Shown here piece by piece: positions 1 to 8,494 of a stretch of 64,000 nt of DNA. Each line of letters begins with the position of its first letter. The first letter of the stretch is position 1. The DNA comes from Streptomyces sp. APSN-46.1. GTDB taxonomy: Bacteria > Actinomycetota > Actinomycetes > Streptomycetales > Streptomycetaceae. Both the position numbers and the translations under genes were made by a program. Location of the stretch: NCBI RefSeq assembly GCF_022815725.1, contig NZ_JALGRF010000001.1:744001-808000 (forward strand), written 5' to 3'. The notes under the pieces are model-generated. The model was not told where the DNA came from and searched no databases. It worked only from the letters and a program-made list of their open reading frames with translations.

Positions 1-2
1 CT

Positions 3-524
3 TGGCGCCTGGCCTGGGGACTGACCGGCGTGGTCGGCGTCGGCTTGGTAGTGATGGGGCCGAATGCGGCACTCAACCTCGTCGGCATCGTGGCGGGCCT
101 CGGCAGCGCGGCCACGATGGCGCTCGGCGTGACGCTCACCAAGCGCTGGGGACGTCCGGCCGAGGCCAGTCCCACCGCTTTCGCGGGATGGCAACTCACC
201 GCCGGGGGCCTGTTCCTGGTGCCCGTCACCTTTCTTGCTGAGGGGCCGCCACCTCCCTCAGTCGAGCTGACGGCCGCCCTGGGATACCTCTGGCTTGGTC
301 TGGTCGGCGGTCTGATCGCCTACGTCCTGTGGTTCCGCGGCGTCACCACATTGCCCGTCAACTCTGTCGCGGTTCTCGTCCTGCTCTCGCCGCTGGTCGC
401 CGCCGCCCTCTGCGCCGTCCTGCTCGGCCAGACATTCGGTCCGATCCAATGTGCGGGGTTCGGACTCTCCCTCGCCGCGATCGTCGCGGGCCAGCTTCCC
501 GTACCCACCCGCTCTCGCGACTGA
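3..524 (+). CDS. EamA/DMT-family exporter, C-terminal part (5' end outside window)
   Basis: This is the C-terminal half of a drug/metabolite transporter of the EamA family, an inner-membrane exporter of small metabolites. The frame is open from base 3 with no start inside the window, so the gene begins upstream. About 173 residues are visible and show five or so hydrophobic segments, including a membrane span ending in LGYLWLGLVGG followed by the typical short loop and LVLLSPLVAAA. EamA proteins usually have ten TM segments in two repeats of five, so this piece corresponds to the second repeat. The substrate cannot be read from sequence. It ends with a short polar tail and TGA. Confidence 0.8.
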   Translation, partial: WRLAWGLTGVVGVGLVVMGPNAALNLVGIVAGLGSAATMALGVTLTKRWGRPAEASPTAFAGWQLTAGGLFLVPVTFLAEGPPPPSVELTAALGYLWLGLVGGLIAYVLWFRGVTTLPVNSVAVLVLLSPLVAAALCAVLLGQTFGPIQCAGFGLSLAAIVAGQLPVPTRSRD

Positions 525-906
525 GATCCACCCTCGCGCGGGGAAGCCACATCGGGACGTCGTCAGCGCGGCGCTCGTCGATATCCTCGCCAGCCGCCTG
601 GTGGCTGCTTCACGGCCCACCCCATGGGCTGCCCCGGCGGCACGGGACGGCCGTGCGGCGGGGCCTCAGCGGCAGCCCGTGCGCCGACCGGGTGGACCGG
701 AGACCGGCCGCGTTGTTTCGTCCCGCATCTCTCAAACTGGGCCTGCGGCCGCGGTGAGCTCGATGTCGGCCTGGGCGCCGTCGTTTCCCGACGGGCCCCC
801 AGAGCCACATCGGCAGAGGGGCTGACGTGGGACGCGCTCTGGTCCGTCCGTGATGTCGACGCGTGATGATCAGCCAGGGCAAGGCCGGTTCCGGATTCGG
901 CGGCGG
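525..906. other. intergenic region with no supported gene
   Basis: This 382-base stretch lies between the convergent ends of the exporter and the subtilase. Long frames here are G/C-rich shadows without a start, a ribosome binding site or family motifs. I saw no convincing terminator, promoter or RNA gene. Confidence 0.4.
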
Positions 907-2097
907 TCAGTAGAGCGTGTACAGCAGCCGGTTCGGGGAGGGAGGCGGGGTGCCCTGGAGGACGCCGGTGGTGGCGCCGGCGACCAGGGCCGACTTGACC
1001 TGCGCGGGTGTGTCCGCCGGGCGGAGGCCGAGGTGCAGGGCGACGGCACCGGTGGTGTGCGTGGTGGCCATCGAGGTACCGCTCAGGGTGGCGCTCGCGG
1101 TGTCGCCGGTGTGCCAGGCGGACGTGATGGCCACGCCCGGGGCGAACAGGGCCACGCAGTTGCCGTAGTTGGAGGAGGACGCCTTGCGGTCGGTGCGGTC
1201 CGTGGCGCCGACGCTGATCACCTCGGGGACCCGGGCCGGGGAGGTGGTGCAGGCGCCGTCGGGCTGGGCGGAGCTGCCGGCGGACGCCGTGTAGGTGATG
1301 CCGGAGGCGATGGAGTTACGGACGGCGGTGTCGAGCGCGACGCTGGCGGCTCCGCCCAGGCTCATGTTGGCCACGGCCGGCTTCACCGCGTTCGCGGTGA
1401 CCCAGTCGATACCGGCGATGACCCCGGAGGTGCTGGCGGCGCCCTGGCAGTTGAGCACGCGGACCGCGACGAGCCGCGCCTGCTTGGCGACACCGTACGT
1501 GGTGCCCGCGGCGATCCCGCCGACGTGGGTGCCGTGGCCGTGGCAGTCGTCGCCCAGCCGGCCGTCGCCGACGGTGTCGACGCCGACCGAGGCGCGGCCA
1601 CCGAACTCGGCGTGCGAGACCCGCAGTCCCGTGTCGATGACGTAGATCCGGACGCCGGGGGATGTAGTGCGGTAGGTGTACGTCGTCGACAGCGGGAGCC
1701 GGCGCTGGTCGATGCGGTCCAGGCCCCAGGGGGCGTTCAGCTGGGTGGCCCGGGCGTCCTGCGTGGCCTCGGCGGCCACCGTCAACGGGGTGTCCGGCTG
1801 GACGTGGGCGACCCGGGGGTCGGCGGCCAGTTGCCGGGCCTGGGCCGGTGTCATACGGGCGGAGAAACCGTGCAGCGCCGCCTGGTAGACGTGGCCCAGC
1901 CGGGCGCCGGGCCGACGGCCGACGAGGTCGCGGGCGATGGTGGCGGGCGCCATCCGGGCGGCGGCCTGGTCCTTCAGTACGACGATCCAGCCCTCGGGCG
2001 TGCCGTCCACCGCGGTGGTGGCGTGCGCGGCGGGTCCCGGGGCGATCAACAGGCCTGCGGCGAGCAGGGCGGCGGGTAATAGGCGGAGAGCTCTCAT
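907..2097 (-). CDS. secreted subtilisin-like (S8, proteinase-K-type) protease with altered oxyanion site
   Basis: Predicted extracellular serine protease of 396 residues. A Sec signal peptide spans about residues 1-26 (ends PAAHA). An inhibitor-I9-like propeptide (GWIVVLKD, residues 36-43) extends to about 110, followed by the S8 domain. Catalytic residues are Asp155 (YVIDTG), His188 (HGHGTHVGG) and Ser342 (SGTSMAT). Two features are odd. The usual AAGN segment carrying the oxyanion-hole Asn reads SAGS (residues 272-275), and the motif after the serine is [10 protein letters not shown] rather than TSMATPHVAG. The ATG at 2097 is chosen because the signal peptide begins there; the longer open frame upstream encodes Arg/Pro-rich sequence. 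Codon 7 is TTA, so translation may depend on the bldA tRNA. Activity could be reduced but is not excluded. Confidence 0.88.
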   Translation of the reverse strand: MRALRLLPAALLAAGLLIAPGPAAHATTAVDGTPEGWIVVLKDQAAARMAPATIARDLVGRRPGARLGHVYQAALHGFSARMTPAQARQLAADPRVAHVQPDTPLTVAAEATQDARATQLNAPWGLDRIDQRRLPLSTTYTYRTTSPGVRIYVIDTGLRVSHAEFGGRASVGVDTVGDGRLGDDCHGHGTHVGGIAAGTTYGVAKQARLVAVRVLNCQGAASTSGVIAGIDWVTANAVKPAVANMSLGGAASVALDTAVRNSIASGITYTASAGSSAQPDGACTTSPARVPEVISVGATDRTDRKASSSNYGNCVALFAPGVAITSAWHTGDTASATLSGTSMATTHTTGAVALHLGLRPADTPAQVKSALVAGATTGVLQGTPPPSPNRLLYTLY

Positions 2098-2377
2098 CCC
2101 TGGTGCACCTGGACCTTTCGTCGACCGTGTGAGGGGTTGGCCGTACGGCCGCCAGAGTGCCGGGCGGAGCGGGTGCGCACAAGTATGCGTCTGGGCAGGG
2201 GAGTTGCCGACTCGGTGGTCGGTGGGGCACGTGGTCCCTGAGGGTGGTGCGGGGCGGTGGCGGAGCGTCCCCATGCGGCGCCGGCTGCGACTGGTGGGCG
2301 AACCGGTCCGTTCTTGGTGTCGGTGGAGCACGGCGGTCGGGGCGCGGACCCCGTCGGTCAGGCAACCTGGGCAAGGT

Positions 2378-2462
2378 TCAGCCGGTACTCAGCCGGTACT
2401 CCCCCGGCGCCAGGGCGGCGAGCGCGGAGCGGCGGCGCGTGCCCAGCTTCCGCAGGGCGCCA
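2378..2462 (-). pseudogene. possible remnant of a LuxR-type regulator C-terminus
   Basis: The minus strand reads ALRKLGTRRRSALAAL, then a short tail and TGA at 2380-2378. This resembles the end of the LuxR HTH recognition region (RKLGxRSRxELA). No start or upstream HTH sequence is in frame, so it would be a fragment of under 30 codons. The similarity is short and could be chance. Confidence 0.25.
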
Positions 2463-2466
2463 GTCG

Positions 2467-2565
2467 ATGTCCAACCGGGTCAGGTGGCAACCCGGCTACA
2501 GCAGCACGCTGTTCAACTCCTCCGGTTGCAACGGTGTCGGCCCTGGTACCTGCGGGCGCATCTGA
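2467..2565 (+). CDS. candidate 32-residue Ser/Cys-containing peptide
   Basis: A short ORF starts at ATG 2467 and ends at TGA 2565. It encodes a basic start (MSNRVRW) and a C-terminal half rich in Ser, Asn, Gly and Thr with two Cys (NSSGC and GTCGRI). Most third positions are G or C, as in real genes here. The ribosome binding site is weak (AGGG about ten bases upstream). No modification enzymes are adjacent, so a RiPP role is not supported. It may be a real small protein or a chance ORF. Confidence 0.25.
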   Translation: MSNRVRWQPGYSSTLFNSSGCNGVGPGTCGRI

Positions 2566-2750
2566 GCCCACGGATCGCCCGTCGCGGAGGGCGTCGGGGC
2601 TCGCGCGACGGGACGTGCGGGCTCGTATCTGTCCACGGCCTTCGGCCGGGACTGCGGAGCGCCTGACCTGTCGGTGCGCTCCGCCGGCCGGCCACCGGCG
2701 GGTGCGGTATCCGGCCACGGACGGAGGCCGGATACCCCTACCCTGACACG

Positions 2751-3899
2751 GTGAGTCAATTCGACGAACTACTCGGCGCGTGCGTCGAGTTGCTCGCTCA
2801 AGGCGGGCTGCACATCAGTGTCGACACCCTGCGCGTCATCATCCTCGTCCTCATCGGCGTCATCGTGGTCCGGTTGGCCGTCGGTGCCGCGCGCGCCGCG
2901 GTGACGGCCGGGAGTGCCGTCGTGTCGTTCACGCGGACCCAGATCGAGAGCAAATTCTGGCGCGACCCGGGCAAACTCTCCACCGTCATCTCGTTCGTCC
3001 TGTTCGGCCTCGCGTACGGCCTGTACGGGCAGGAGCAGTCGCGGCCGCTGAGCGACGCGCTCACGGCGCTGGGCACGGAGCGTCTGACTCAGGTCGTGAC
3101 GCTGGCGATCCTCACGCACGTGGTGCTGCTCGTCGTCTTCTGGATCACCTTCGGGCTGCTTTCGCGGACGCCTTGGCGCGCCCTGGTCGAACCGTTCAAG
3201 ATCCTGCTCGGGCTCGTCGTGGGTCTGTCGATGGCCATCGCCGCCTCGGTAGGGGTACTGCTGCTGACCGGCGACGATGCCGAGAACGCTGTGCTCTTCG
3301 TCGGCCTGACGATGATGGCGGGGTGCGCGTACGTCCTGCTGGGCGTGAAGGTCTCGGCGCGGCTCGCCGGGCGGCAGGGGCGGCCCGGGGCGGCGGCCGT
3401 GGTGATGGCGTTCGTGGGTTTGCTGCTCCTCTTCACCCTGGTCGGCTCCGTGCTGAGCGGCGTCTACGCGGCGGCCGCCGACGAACCTTCCGTCGAAGGG
3501 CTGCTCGGCTTCGACCTCACGCTCCTGTCCGTGGTGGTGCTGTTCGCCTGCTTCCGGTTCCGTGCGTTCATGGACGCCGCTGCCGTTCCCCCCGCGGTGC
3601 CGCACCTGATCGACTTGAGCCTGGCCGTCGCGGCATGCGCCATCGCCCTTGCCCGGTCGACGGAGGCGAAGGTGACGCTGGGCACGGTGCCGCCGTGGGT
3701 CGTCGTGGTCGGCCCGCCGCTGATCACCGCGGCGGTTGTCTACCTGGCGAACCTGCGCCGCCACCTCCCCTCGACCCCCAACCGGCACCTGTGCCTGACC
3801 GTCGCACTCGCCGTCGGACTGCTGGCAGGCCCCGCCCAGCCGGTCCTCGCCGACGCGCTGGCTCCCGTGGTGGAACTGCTGCCGCTACCACGGTGGTAG
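2751..3899 (+). CDS. multi-pass membrane protein, function unknown
   Basis: A 382-residue integral membrane protein starting at GTG 2751. I count roughly nine hydrophobic segments, the first around residues 27-45 (TLRVIILVLIGVIVVRLAVG), with short polar loops. No transporter signature, nucleotide-binding motif or catalytic residues were recognised. The start is chosen because the frame is blocked shortly upstream and the N-terminus looks normal. It is not obviously in an operon: the next gene is convergent. A conserved hypothetical membrane protein is the safest description. Confidence 0.7.
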   Translation: MSQFDELLGACVELLAQGGLHISVDTLRVIILVLIGVIVVRLAVGAARAAVTAGSAVVSFTRTQIESKFWRDPGKLSTVISFVLFGLAYGLYGQEQSRPLSDALTALGTERLTQVVTLAILTHVVLLVVFWITFGLLSRTPWRALVEPFKILLGLVVGLSMAIAASVGVLLLTGDDAENAVLFVGLTMMAGCAYVLLGVKVSARLAGRQGRPGAAAVVMAFVGLLLLFTLVGSVLSGVYAAAADEPSVEGLLGFDLTLLSVVVLFACFRFRAFMDAAAVPPAVPHLIDLSLAVAACAIALARSTEAKVTLGTVPPWVVVVGPPLITAAVVYLANLRRHLPSTPNRHLCLTVALAVGLLAGPAQPVLADALAPVVELLPLPRW

Positions 3900-4030
3900 G
3901 AGCGCGCTACAGCTCACCTGCGCCTCCGCCCGGCGAAGTCGCCGTTGAGGACGACGTCACCACGGCTGGACCCGGCTCGGTCTCACCGCCATACGGACGC
4001 ACACAGTCCACGCGCCGGTGCCCCGTGCTG

Positions 4031-4567
4031 TCAGCGCTCTCGTGCGGGATGTCCGGCCAGGCCGCTGTCGAGCAGGATGCGGTCGACGGTCTGCGGGAGT
4101 GTGCTGTCGGCGCCGATGACGGTCTCTGCGCCGCCGGGCAGTAGATCGAGGTTCCGGTACCAGTCGCGCATCTCCGCCTCGCCGTATTCGGCGGCCTGCG
4201 GCTTGGTGGCGTGGCGGGCGAGGGTCTCCTCGAACGGGACGTGCAGGTAGAAGCCGTGGGTGGGTCCGCGGTGGTCGGCGCGTAGTTGGGCGAGCATGTC
4301 GCCGTAGTGGTCGGCGTAGAGGATGCCTTCGACGACGACGTGGTAGCCGGCGCCGAGGGCGTAGCGGGCGACGGTGTCGATCAGGCCGATGTTGGCCGCG
4401 CCGGGCCGGTCGTGTTCCCGTAGGACGACCCGGCGGAGGTTGTCCTGGCCGACCAGGGCCAGGCCGCGGCCGAAACGGTCGCGGAGGCCTGCCGCGACGG
4501 ACGACTTGCCCGAGGCGCTGTTCCCGCGCAGGACGACCAGCCTCGTGCCTTCGGTACCCACCATCAC
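4031..4567 (-). CDS. small P-loop kinase (AAA_33 / zeta-toxin-like fold)
   Basis: A 178-residue soluble ATP-binding protein, probably a small-molecule kinase. The Walker A motif GNSASGKSS is near residues 15-23. A GQDNLRR segment follows at about 40-46, then a hydrophobic strand ending in VVVEGIL that fits the Walker B-like strand of this family, and a late Arg-containing lid region (RHATKPQAAEYGEAEMRDWY). The substrate is unknown; relatives include chloramphenicol phosphotransferase-like and zeta-type kinases, but no antitoxin gene is adjacent. It stands alone between a convergent membrane-protein gene and the end of the polyketide operon, 191 bases away. Confidence 0.75.
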   Translation of the reverse strand: MMVGTEGTRLVVLRGNSASGKSSVAAGLRDRFGRGLALVGQDNLRRVVLREHDRPGAANIGLIDTVARYALGAGYHVVVEGILYADHYGDMLAQLRADHRGPTHGFYLHVPFEETLARHATKPQAAEYGEAEMRDWYRNLDLLPGGAETVIGADSTLPQTVDRILLDSGLAGHPARER

Positions 4568-4758
4568 CCGAGCGAGGCTACCGGCGGCCGCCAGGTCCGC
4601 CGTACGGCTGGCCGCCCCGGAGCCGGGAACATGCGGCAGCGCCGGCGCGTCCAGCGTCGATCCCGCCGTCAGCCCCCGGGCTGGGTGGACGACGGCTCCT
4701 GCCGGTGCGGTCGGGTGGCTCTCGGCGGTCAGCGGCTTCCGGCAAGTGGGCCGGGGCG

Positions 4759-5802
4759 TCAGCGTCGCCGGACGTCCAGGATTGCCTGCGGCCCGTAAAA
4801 GATCAGCAGGACCAGCGCGCCCGCTCCCGCGATGGCGTATCCCTCGATGGCCTGTGGGAGGTCCAGGGCGGCCACGGCGAAGACCGCCGACACCATCACC
4901 AGCACTGCCCCGGCGGGCCGCCAGATCCTGCCCAGGCTCGAGCGCACCGGCTCGACGCCGGACAGGTCTTCATCGAGCAGCGCGCCGAGCCTCCCGTCCG
5001 CGTACCGTTCCGCGATGGTCAGCAGGATGTTGCCGAGTTTCACCAGGACCGGGCCGGCGGCCCGGTCCAGGTCGCACTCCACCTCGCGCAGGCGCCCCGC
5101 CACCCTCGCCGCGTGCCGGCGTGCCGCCTTCCTCCGGTGGGAGCGCAACGGGATCGACCCCCGGGACAGATCGGCCCGCATGAGGTCGTCCACCACCTGT
5201 TCCAAGGACTTGGAGAGCGCCCGTAGGGCCTCGATCCGCTTCTCCCCCACCGTATCGGCAGCGGTGGCGCACCTCTCGATGGCCCTGGCGATCGAACCCG
5301 GCAGCCGGGACTTGTAGGAGGTCGGCCGTTCGTGGATGAACGCGTCGGAGAAGACTCGCGCGTACGGCGAACCTTGCAGGAACGCCGCGAGGATCGGGCC
5401 CCAGGAGACGAAGATGATCAGCATCCAGGCCAGCGCCCAGGACACGAGCATCAGGCCGACGGCGTACATCAGCATCACGAGGGAGTTCGTTTCCGTGAGC
5501 AGCTTCCACAGCGCCTCGGGCGTGAGTCTTCGTAAGGCCTTCTCCTCGCCCAAGGTGTACCAGCCGCTCTTCACCAGCGCGGGAATGAACACGTAGCCCC
5601 AGAAGGCCAGCACCATCGCGGCGATCCTGCCCCGGTACCACCGCTTGTTCATTCTCGAATGGAACCGAACCAGGGACTCGACGGCGCCGGATATCGGCCG
5701 GTCGATGCCGAGCCGGTCCAGGGAACGCCTCAGGTCCAACATCGCTTCGTCGCCCAGCCGTTGGAGCCGGGCGGCAATGGGTGCACGCAGAAGACTGATC
5801 AC
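4759..5802 (-). CDS. membrane protein of unknown function, last gene of the polyketide operon
   Basis: A 347-residue protein when started at GTG 5802, which has a good ribosome binding site (GGAAGGA, about seven bases upstream). An ATG at 5859 in the same frame would add 19 residues but lacks such a site. Hydrophobic segments lie near GRIAAMVLAFWGYVFIPALV, LVMLMYAVGLMLVSW with its continuation, and two near the C-terminus. Between them is a long basic, Arg/Ala-rich helical region. No family was recognised. It follows the MFS gene with 66 bases between, so it may be co-transcribed with the polyketide locus, but a role there is only inferred from position. Confidence 0.65.
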   Translation of the reverse strand: MISLLRAPIAARLQRLGDEAMLDLRRSLDRLGIDRPISGAVESLVRFHSRMNKRWYRGRIAAMVLAFWGYVFIPALVKSGWYTLGEEKALRRLTPEALWKLLTETNSLVMLMYAVGLMLVSWALAWMLIIFVSWGPILAAFLQGSPYARVFSDAFIHERPTSYKSRLPGSIARAIERCATAADTVGEKRIEALRALSKSLEQVVDDLMRADLSRGSIPLRSHRRKAARRHAARVAGRLREVECDLDRAAGPVLVKLGNILLTIAERYADGRLGALLDEDLSGVEPVRSSLGRIWRPAGAVLVMVSAVFAVAALDLPQAIEGYAIAGAGALVLLIFYGPQAILDVRRR

Positions 5803-5868
5803 CGGATCATCCTTCCACTCCCCCGCGGACCATGAGGGCCGATGATGAGGGCTGATCACGAGGGCTGA

Positions 5869-7134
5869 TCACGAGGGCCCTACGAAGGGCTCGCCCGGCA
5901 CCGGCCTGTCGAGCGCCGCGAGCACGCCGGCCACGGCAAGGGACAGCAGCAGCCCGCCGGCCGCCGCGGCGAGCGCCGCGTCCGGCCCCCACAGGGTCCA
6001 GGCCGCGCCGAAGAGCAGGGAACCCGCGAACCGGGCCAGGGCCTGCGCCGTCTGGAGTACCGCGAGCCCCGTGGCGCGCAGCTCGGCCGGGAGCACGGAC
6101 CCGGCCGCGGCCATCAGCACCCCGTCGGTGGCGGCGTAGAACAGGCCGAGCAGGGCGAGCACGCAGATGACGAGCGGGGGCCCGGCCGGCACCGGGGCCA
6201 GGAGCAGCAGGAACGCGCCGATCAGCAGTACGTGCCCGCCGAGGAAGACCCGGCGCCGGCCCAGCCGGTCGGCGAACCGCCCCGCGGGCAGGGCGGCCAG
6301 CAGGAACACGGCCGCCGTGCCGACGGGCAGCAGCGGAAAGTACGCGGCCGGCAGGTCGAGCCGGCGCTGGAGCAGCAGATAGAGGAAGGCGTCGCCGACG
6401 GTGAACAGGCCGAGCACGGCGGCGGTCAGGCAGAGCCGCCGCAGGGCGGGGATCCGCAGGAGCGTGCGTACGGGCGGCAGTGGGGCCCGGGCGGGCGCGG
6501 GGGCGGGGGCCTCCCGTACGAAGAGGGCGAGCAGCACCACCCCCAGTACGGCGACGCAGCAGCTCACGGTGAACACGGCGTCGTACCCGTCCACCGCCAC
6601 CCACAGCACTCCGAACGCGGCCAGCGGCCCCAGCAGCGCGCCCGCCGTGTCCAGTGCGCGGTGCACCCCGAAGGCGCGGCCCTGCTCCTGCGGCGGGCAG
6701 GACAGCGAGATCAGCGCGTCGCGCGGGGCGGTGCGCAGGCCCTTCCCGGTGCGGTCGGCGGCGAGCACCGCCGCCACCGACCAGGGGGTGGTGGCGGCGA
6801 GCAGGGCCGCCTTGCAGACGGCGGAGAGCGCGTAGCCGGTACCCGCGACGAGTTTTCGGCGCCGGGTGCGGTCCGCGATCCGGGCGCCGACGAGGCGCAG
6901 CAGCGCGGTGGCGCCCTGGTGGAGACCGTCCAGGGCGCCGAACGCGAGTGGGGACATGCCGAGTCCGGCCACCAGGTACAGCGGCAGGACCGCGGTCACC
7001 ATCTCCGCGGAGATGTCCGTGACCAGGCTGACCAGGCCGAGGGCGAACACCGTTCCGGGGACGGCCCGCAGGGGTCCTCGCGCGGCGGCGGTGTCCCCGG
7101 CGATGTCCGCGGCACGGCTGGTCGACAGGTACAC
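5869..7134 (-). CDS. MFS transporter, likely efflux pump of the polyketide locus
   Basis: A 421-residue major facilitator superfamily protein with about twelve TM segments. The signature loop between TM2 and TM3 reads GARIADRTRRRKLVAG, and the equivalent loop in the second half reads GRFADRLGRRRVFLGG, both matching MFS motif A. GTG 7134 is chosen because AGGGAG lies six bases upstream and the start follows the stop of the phosphoesterase gene by only 11 bases. A longer frame upstream would overlap that gene. Its place in the operon suggests export of the locus product, but the substrate cannot be read from sequence. Confidence 0.85.
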   Translation of the reverse strand: MYLSTSRAADIAGDTAAARGPLRAVPGTVFALGLVSLVTDISAEMVTAVLPLYLVAGLGMSPLAFGALDGLHQGATALLRLVGARIADRTRRRKLVAGTGYALSAVCKAALLAATTPWSVAAVLAADRTGKGLRTAPRDALISLSCPPQEQGRAFGVHRALDTAGALLGPLAAFGVLWVAVDGYDAVFTVSCCVAVLGVVLLALFVREAPAPAPARAPLPPVRTLLRIPALRRLCLTAAVLGLFTVGDAFLYLLLQRRLDLPAAYFPLLPVGTAAVFLLAALPAGRFADRLGRRRVFLGGHVLLIGAFLLLLAPVPAGPPLVICVLALLGLFYAATDGVLMAAAGSVLPAELRATGLAVLQTAQALARFAGSLLFGAAWTLWGPDAALAAAAGGLLLSLAVAGVLAALDRPVPGEPFVGPS

Positions 7135-7145
7135 GGATGTCTCCC

Positions 7146-8453
7146 TCAGAACCAGTTGACGGTGAGCGGGAACGCCGCGGTGACGGTCGCGCCGGCGGAG
7201 TCGGTGGCGGTCGCGGTGATCTGGATCGTGCCGGCGGCCCACGGCTTGCCGCTGATCCGGCCCGAGCCGGAGTCGACGGTCATGCCCCAGGGCAGGCCCG
7301 TGGCCGCGTAGCGGATCGGGGACGTGCCGCCGGTCGCGGTGAGCTGGATGGTGCAGGACTGGTTGAACTTGCAGGTCTGCGCGCCCGGGTTGGTCAGTTT
7401 CAGATCACCCGTGGTCGGTGTGGGGGTGGGTGTAGGGGTGGGTGTCGGAGTCGGAGTGGGGGTCGGCGTGGGCGTGGGGGTCGGCGTGGGCGTGGGGGTC
7501 GGGGTGGGGCCGGTGACGAACACCTCGCTGATCGGCTGGACGTTGGCCGCGTTGCCGGCGTGCGTCGCCGTGCCGAACAGGTCCTCGAAGGTCCGCAGCA
7601 GGTGGTGGTGGTTGAAGGCGGTGGTGTACTTGCCCGTCTTGACGTTCGCACCGTAGAAGACAGTGGCGATCTGGTTGGAGCCGAGGTAGTTGTCCTCGTC
7701 CCATGTCAGGACCAGCAGGCTGTTGTTGGCCTTCGCCCACTGCGCGTAGGCGTCGATGTTGTTCTTCGTCCAAGTGTCACCCGTACCGACCGAGCACGAG
7801 TGCATGTCGTTGCACTGGTTGGGCACCACGAACGACAGGTTCGGCAGGGCCGCGAAGTTGTTCTGGGGGAACTGCGCCCAGGTCTTGCCGGTGTTCAACG
7901 GCACGTTCTTGAAGGCGAACCACGGGTTGTGCTTCTGCGCGTACTGACCGTTCGTGCAGGCCGTGGAACCCTCGCTCGGCAGGTCCTCGTTGTACGTCGC
8001 GAAGGTCTTGCCGGCCGCGATCAGCTCCTGGCCGAGGTTGGGCGCCGTCATCGACTGCGGGGTGTAGCAGCCGTCGCCCGTGATGCCCTGCGTGGCGCCG
8101 GAGAAGAGGTTGAAGTAGTTCGGCTGGCTGGGGTGGGTCAGCGCCTTCATACCGGTCAGGCTGGCTCCGCCGTTGGCGAGCTGGTTGATGTACGGGGCGT
8201 TCGCGCTGCCGATGATCTCGCCGTACTGCTTGTTCTCGTACACGACGACCACCACGTGGTCGTACGCCGGCAAGGCGGCCGCAGCTGCCGTCCTGACGGC
8301 GGAACCGGGCTCGGCCGCCTGGGAGTTGGCCACGGTGAAGGCGCCCAGCAGGCCGAGCGCGCCGAGTCCGGCCACGATCGCGGAGCGCCGCCGCGCGCCG
8401 CGTCTCGCGGTCGTCCTGGGTGTGGGCGTGGGCCTGGGCGTGGGCGTGGACAT
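7146..8453 (-). CDS. secreted phosphoesterase (PF04185-like) with Pro-Thr linker and C-terminal Ig-like module
   Basis: A 435-residue exported protein. A basic N-terminus and hydrophobic segment (about residues 22-47, ending NSQAA) form a signal peptide. The catalytic domain, about 60-314, has marks of the acid phosphatase/phospholipase C-like family: VVVVVYENKQY (67-77), HPSQPNYFNLFSG (107-119), TWDEDNY (250-256) and NHHHLLRTFEDLFG (281-294). Then comes an uninterrupted Pro-Thr repeat (about 316-347) and an 86-residue module with a Cys pair (CKFNQSC) typical of putative Ig folds. ATG 8453 has AGGAGG upstream. The module is nearly identical to that of the protein at 29181-30449. The enzyme may hydrolyse a phosphoester on or near the locus product outside the cell (inference). 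Confidence 0.85.
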   Translation of the reverse strand: MSTPTPRPTPTPRTTARRGARRRSAIVAGLGALGLLGAFTVANSQAAEPGSAVRTAAAAALPAYDHVVVVVYENKQYGEIIGSANAPYINQLANGGASLTGMKALTHPSQPNYFNLFSGATQGITGDGCYTPQSMTAPNLGQELIAAGKTFATYNEDLPSEGSTACTNGQYAQKHNPWFAFKNVPLNTGKTWAQFPQNNFAALPNLSFVVPNQCNDMHSCSVGTGDTWTKNNIDAYAQWAKANNSLLVLTWDEDNYLGSNQIATVFYGANVKTGKYTTAFNHHHLLRTFEDLFGTATHAGNAANVQPISEVFVTGPTPTPTPTPTPTPTPTPTPTPTPTPTPTPTPTTGDLKLTNPGAQTCKFNQSCTIQLTATGGTSPIRYAATGLPWGMTVDSGSGRISGKPWAAGTIQITATATDSAGATVTAAFPLTVNWF

Positions 8454-8494
8454 GGGTGGTTCCTCCTCGGTGTGGGGTGTGGGTGTGGGTGGTG

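Larger units (their letters stand above)
2098..2750. other. long intergenic region with fragments only
   Basis: This 653-base region lies between the divergent subtilase and a membrane-protein gene. It should hold the promoters of both. It also contains a short LuxR-like remnant on the minus strand and a 32-codon ORF on the plus strand, listed separately, plus a direct repeat of about 11 bases (cagccggtact twice) at 2379-2400. Confidence 0.4.

Noticed and set aside
850..2079. 409-codon plus-strand frame opposite the subtilase
   Set aside because: Gly/Arg/Val-rich shadow of the protease gene with no family features.
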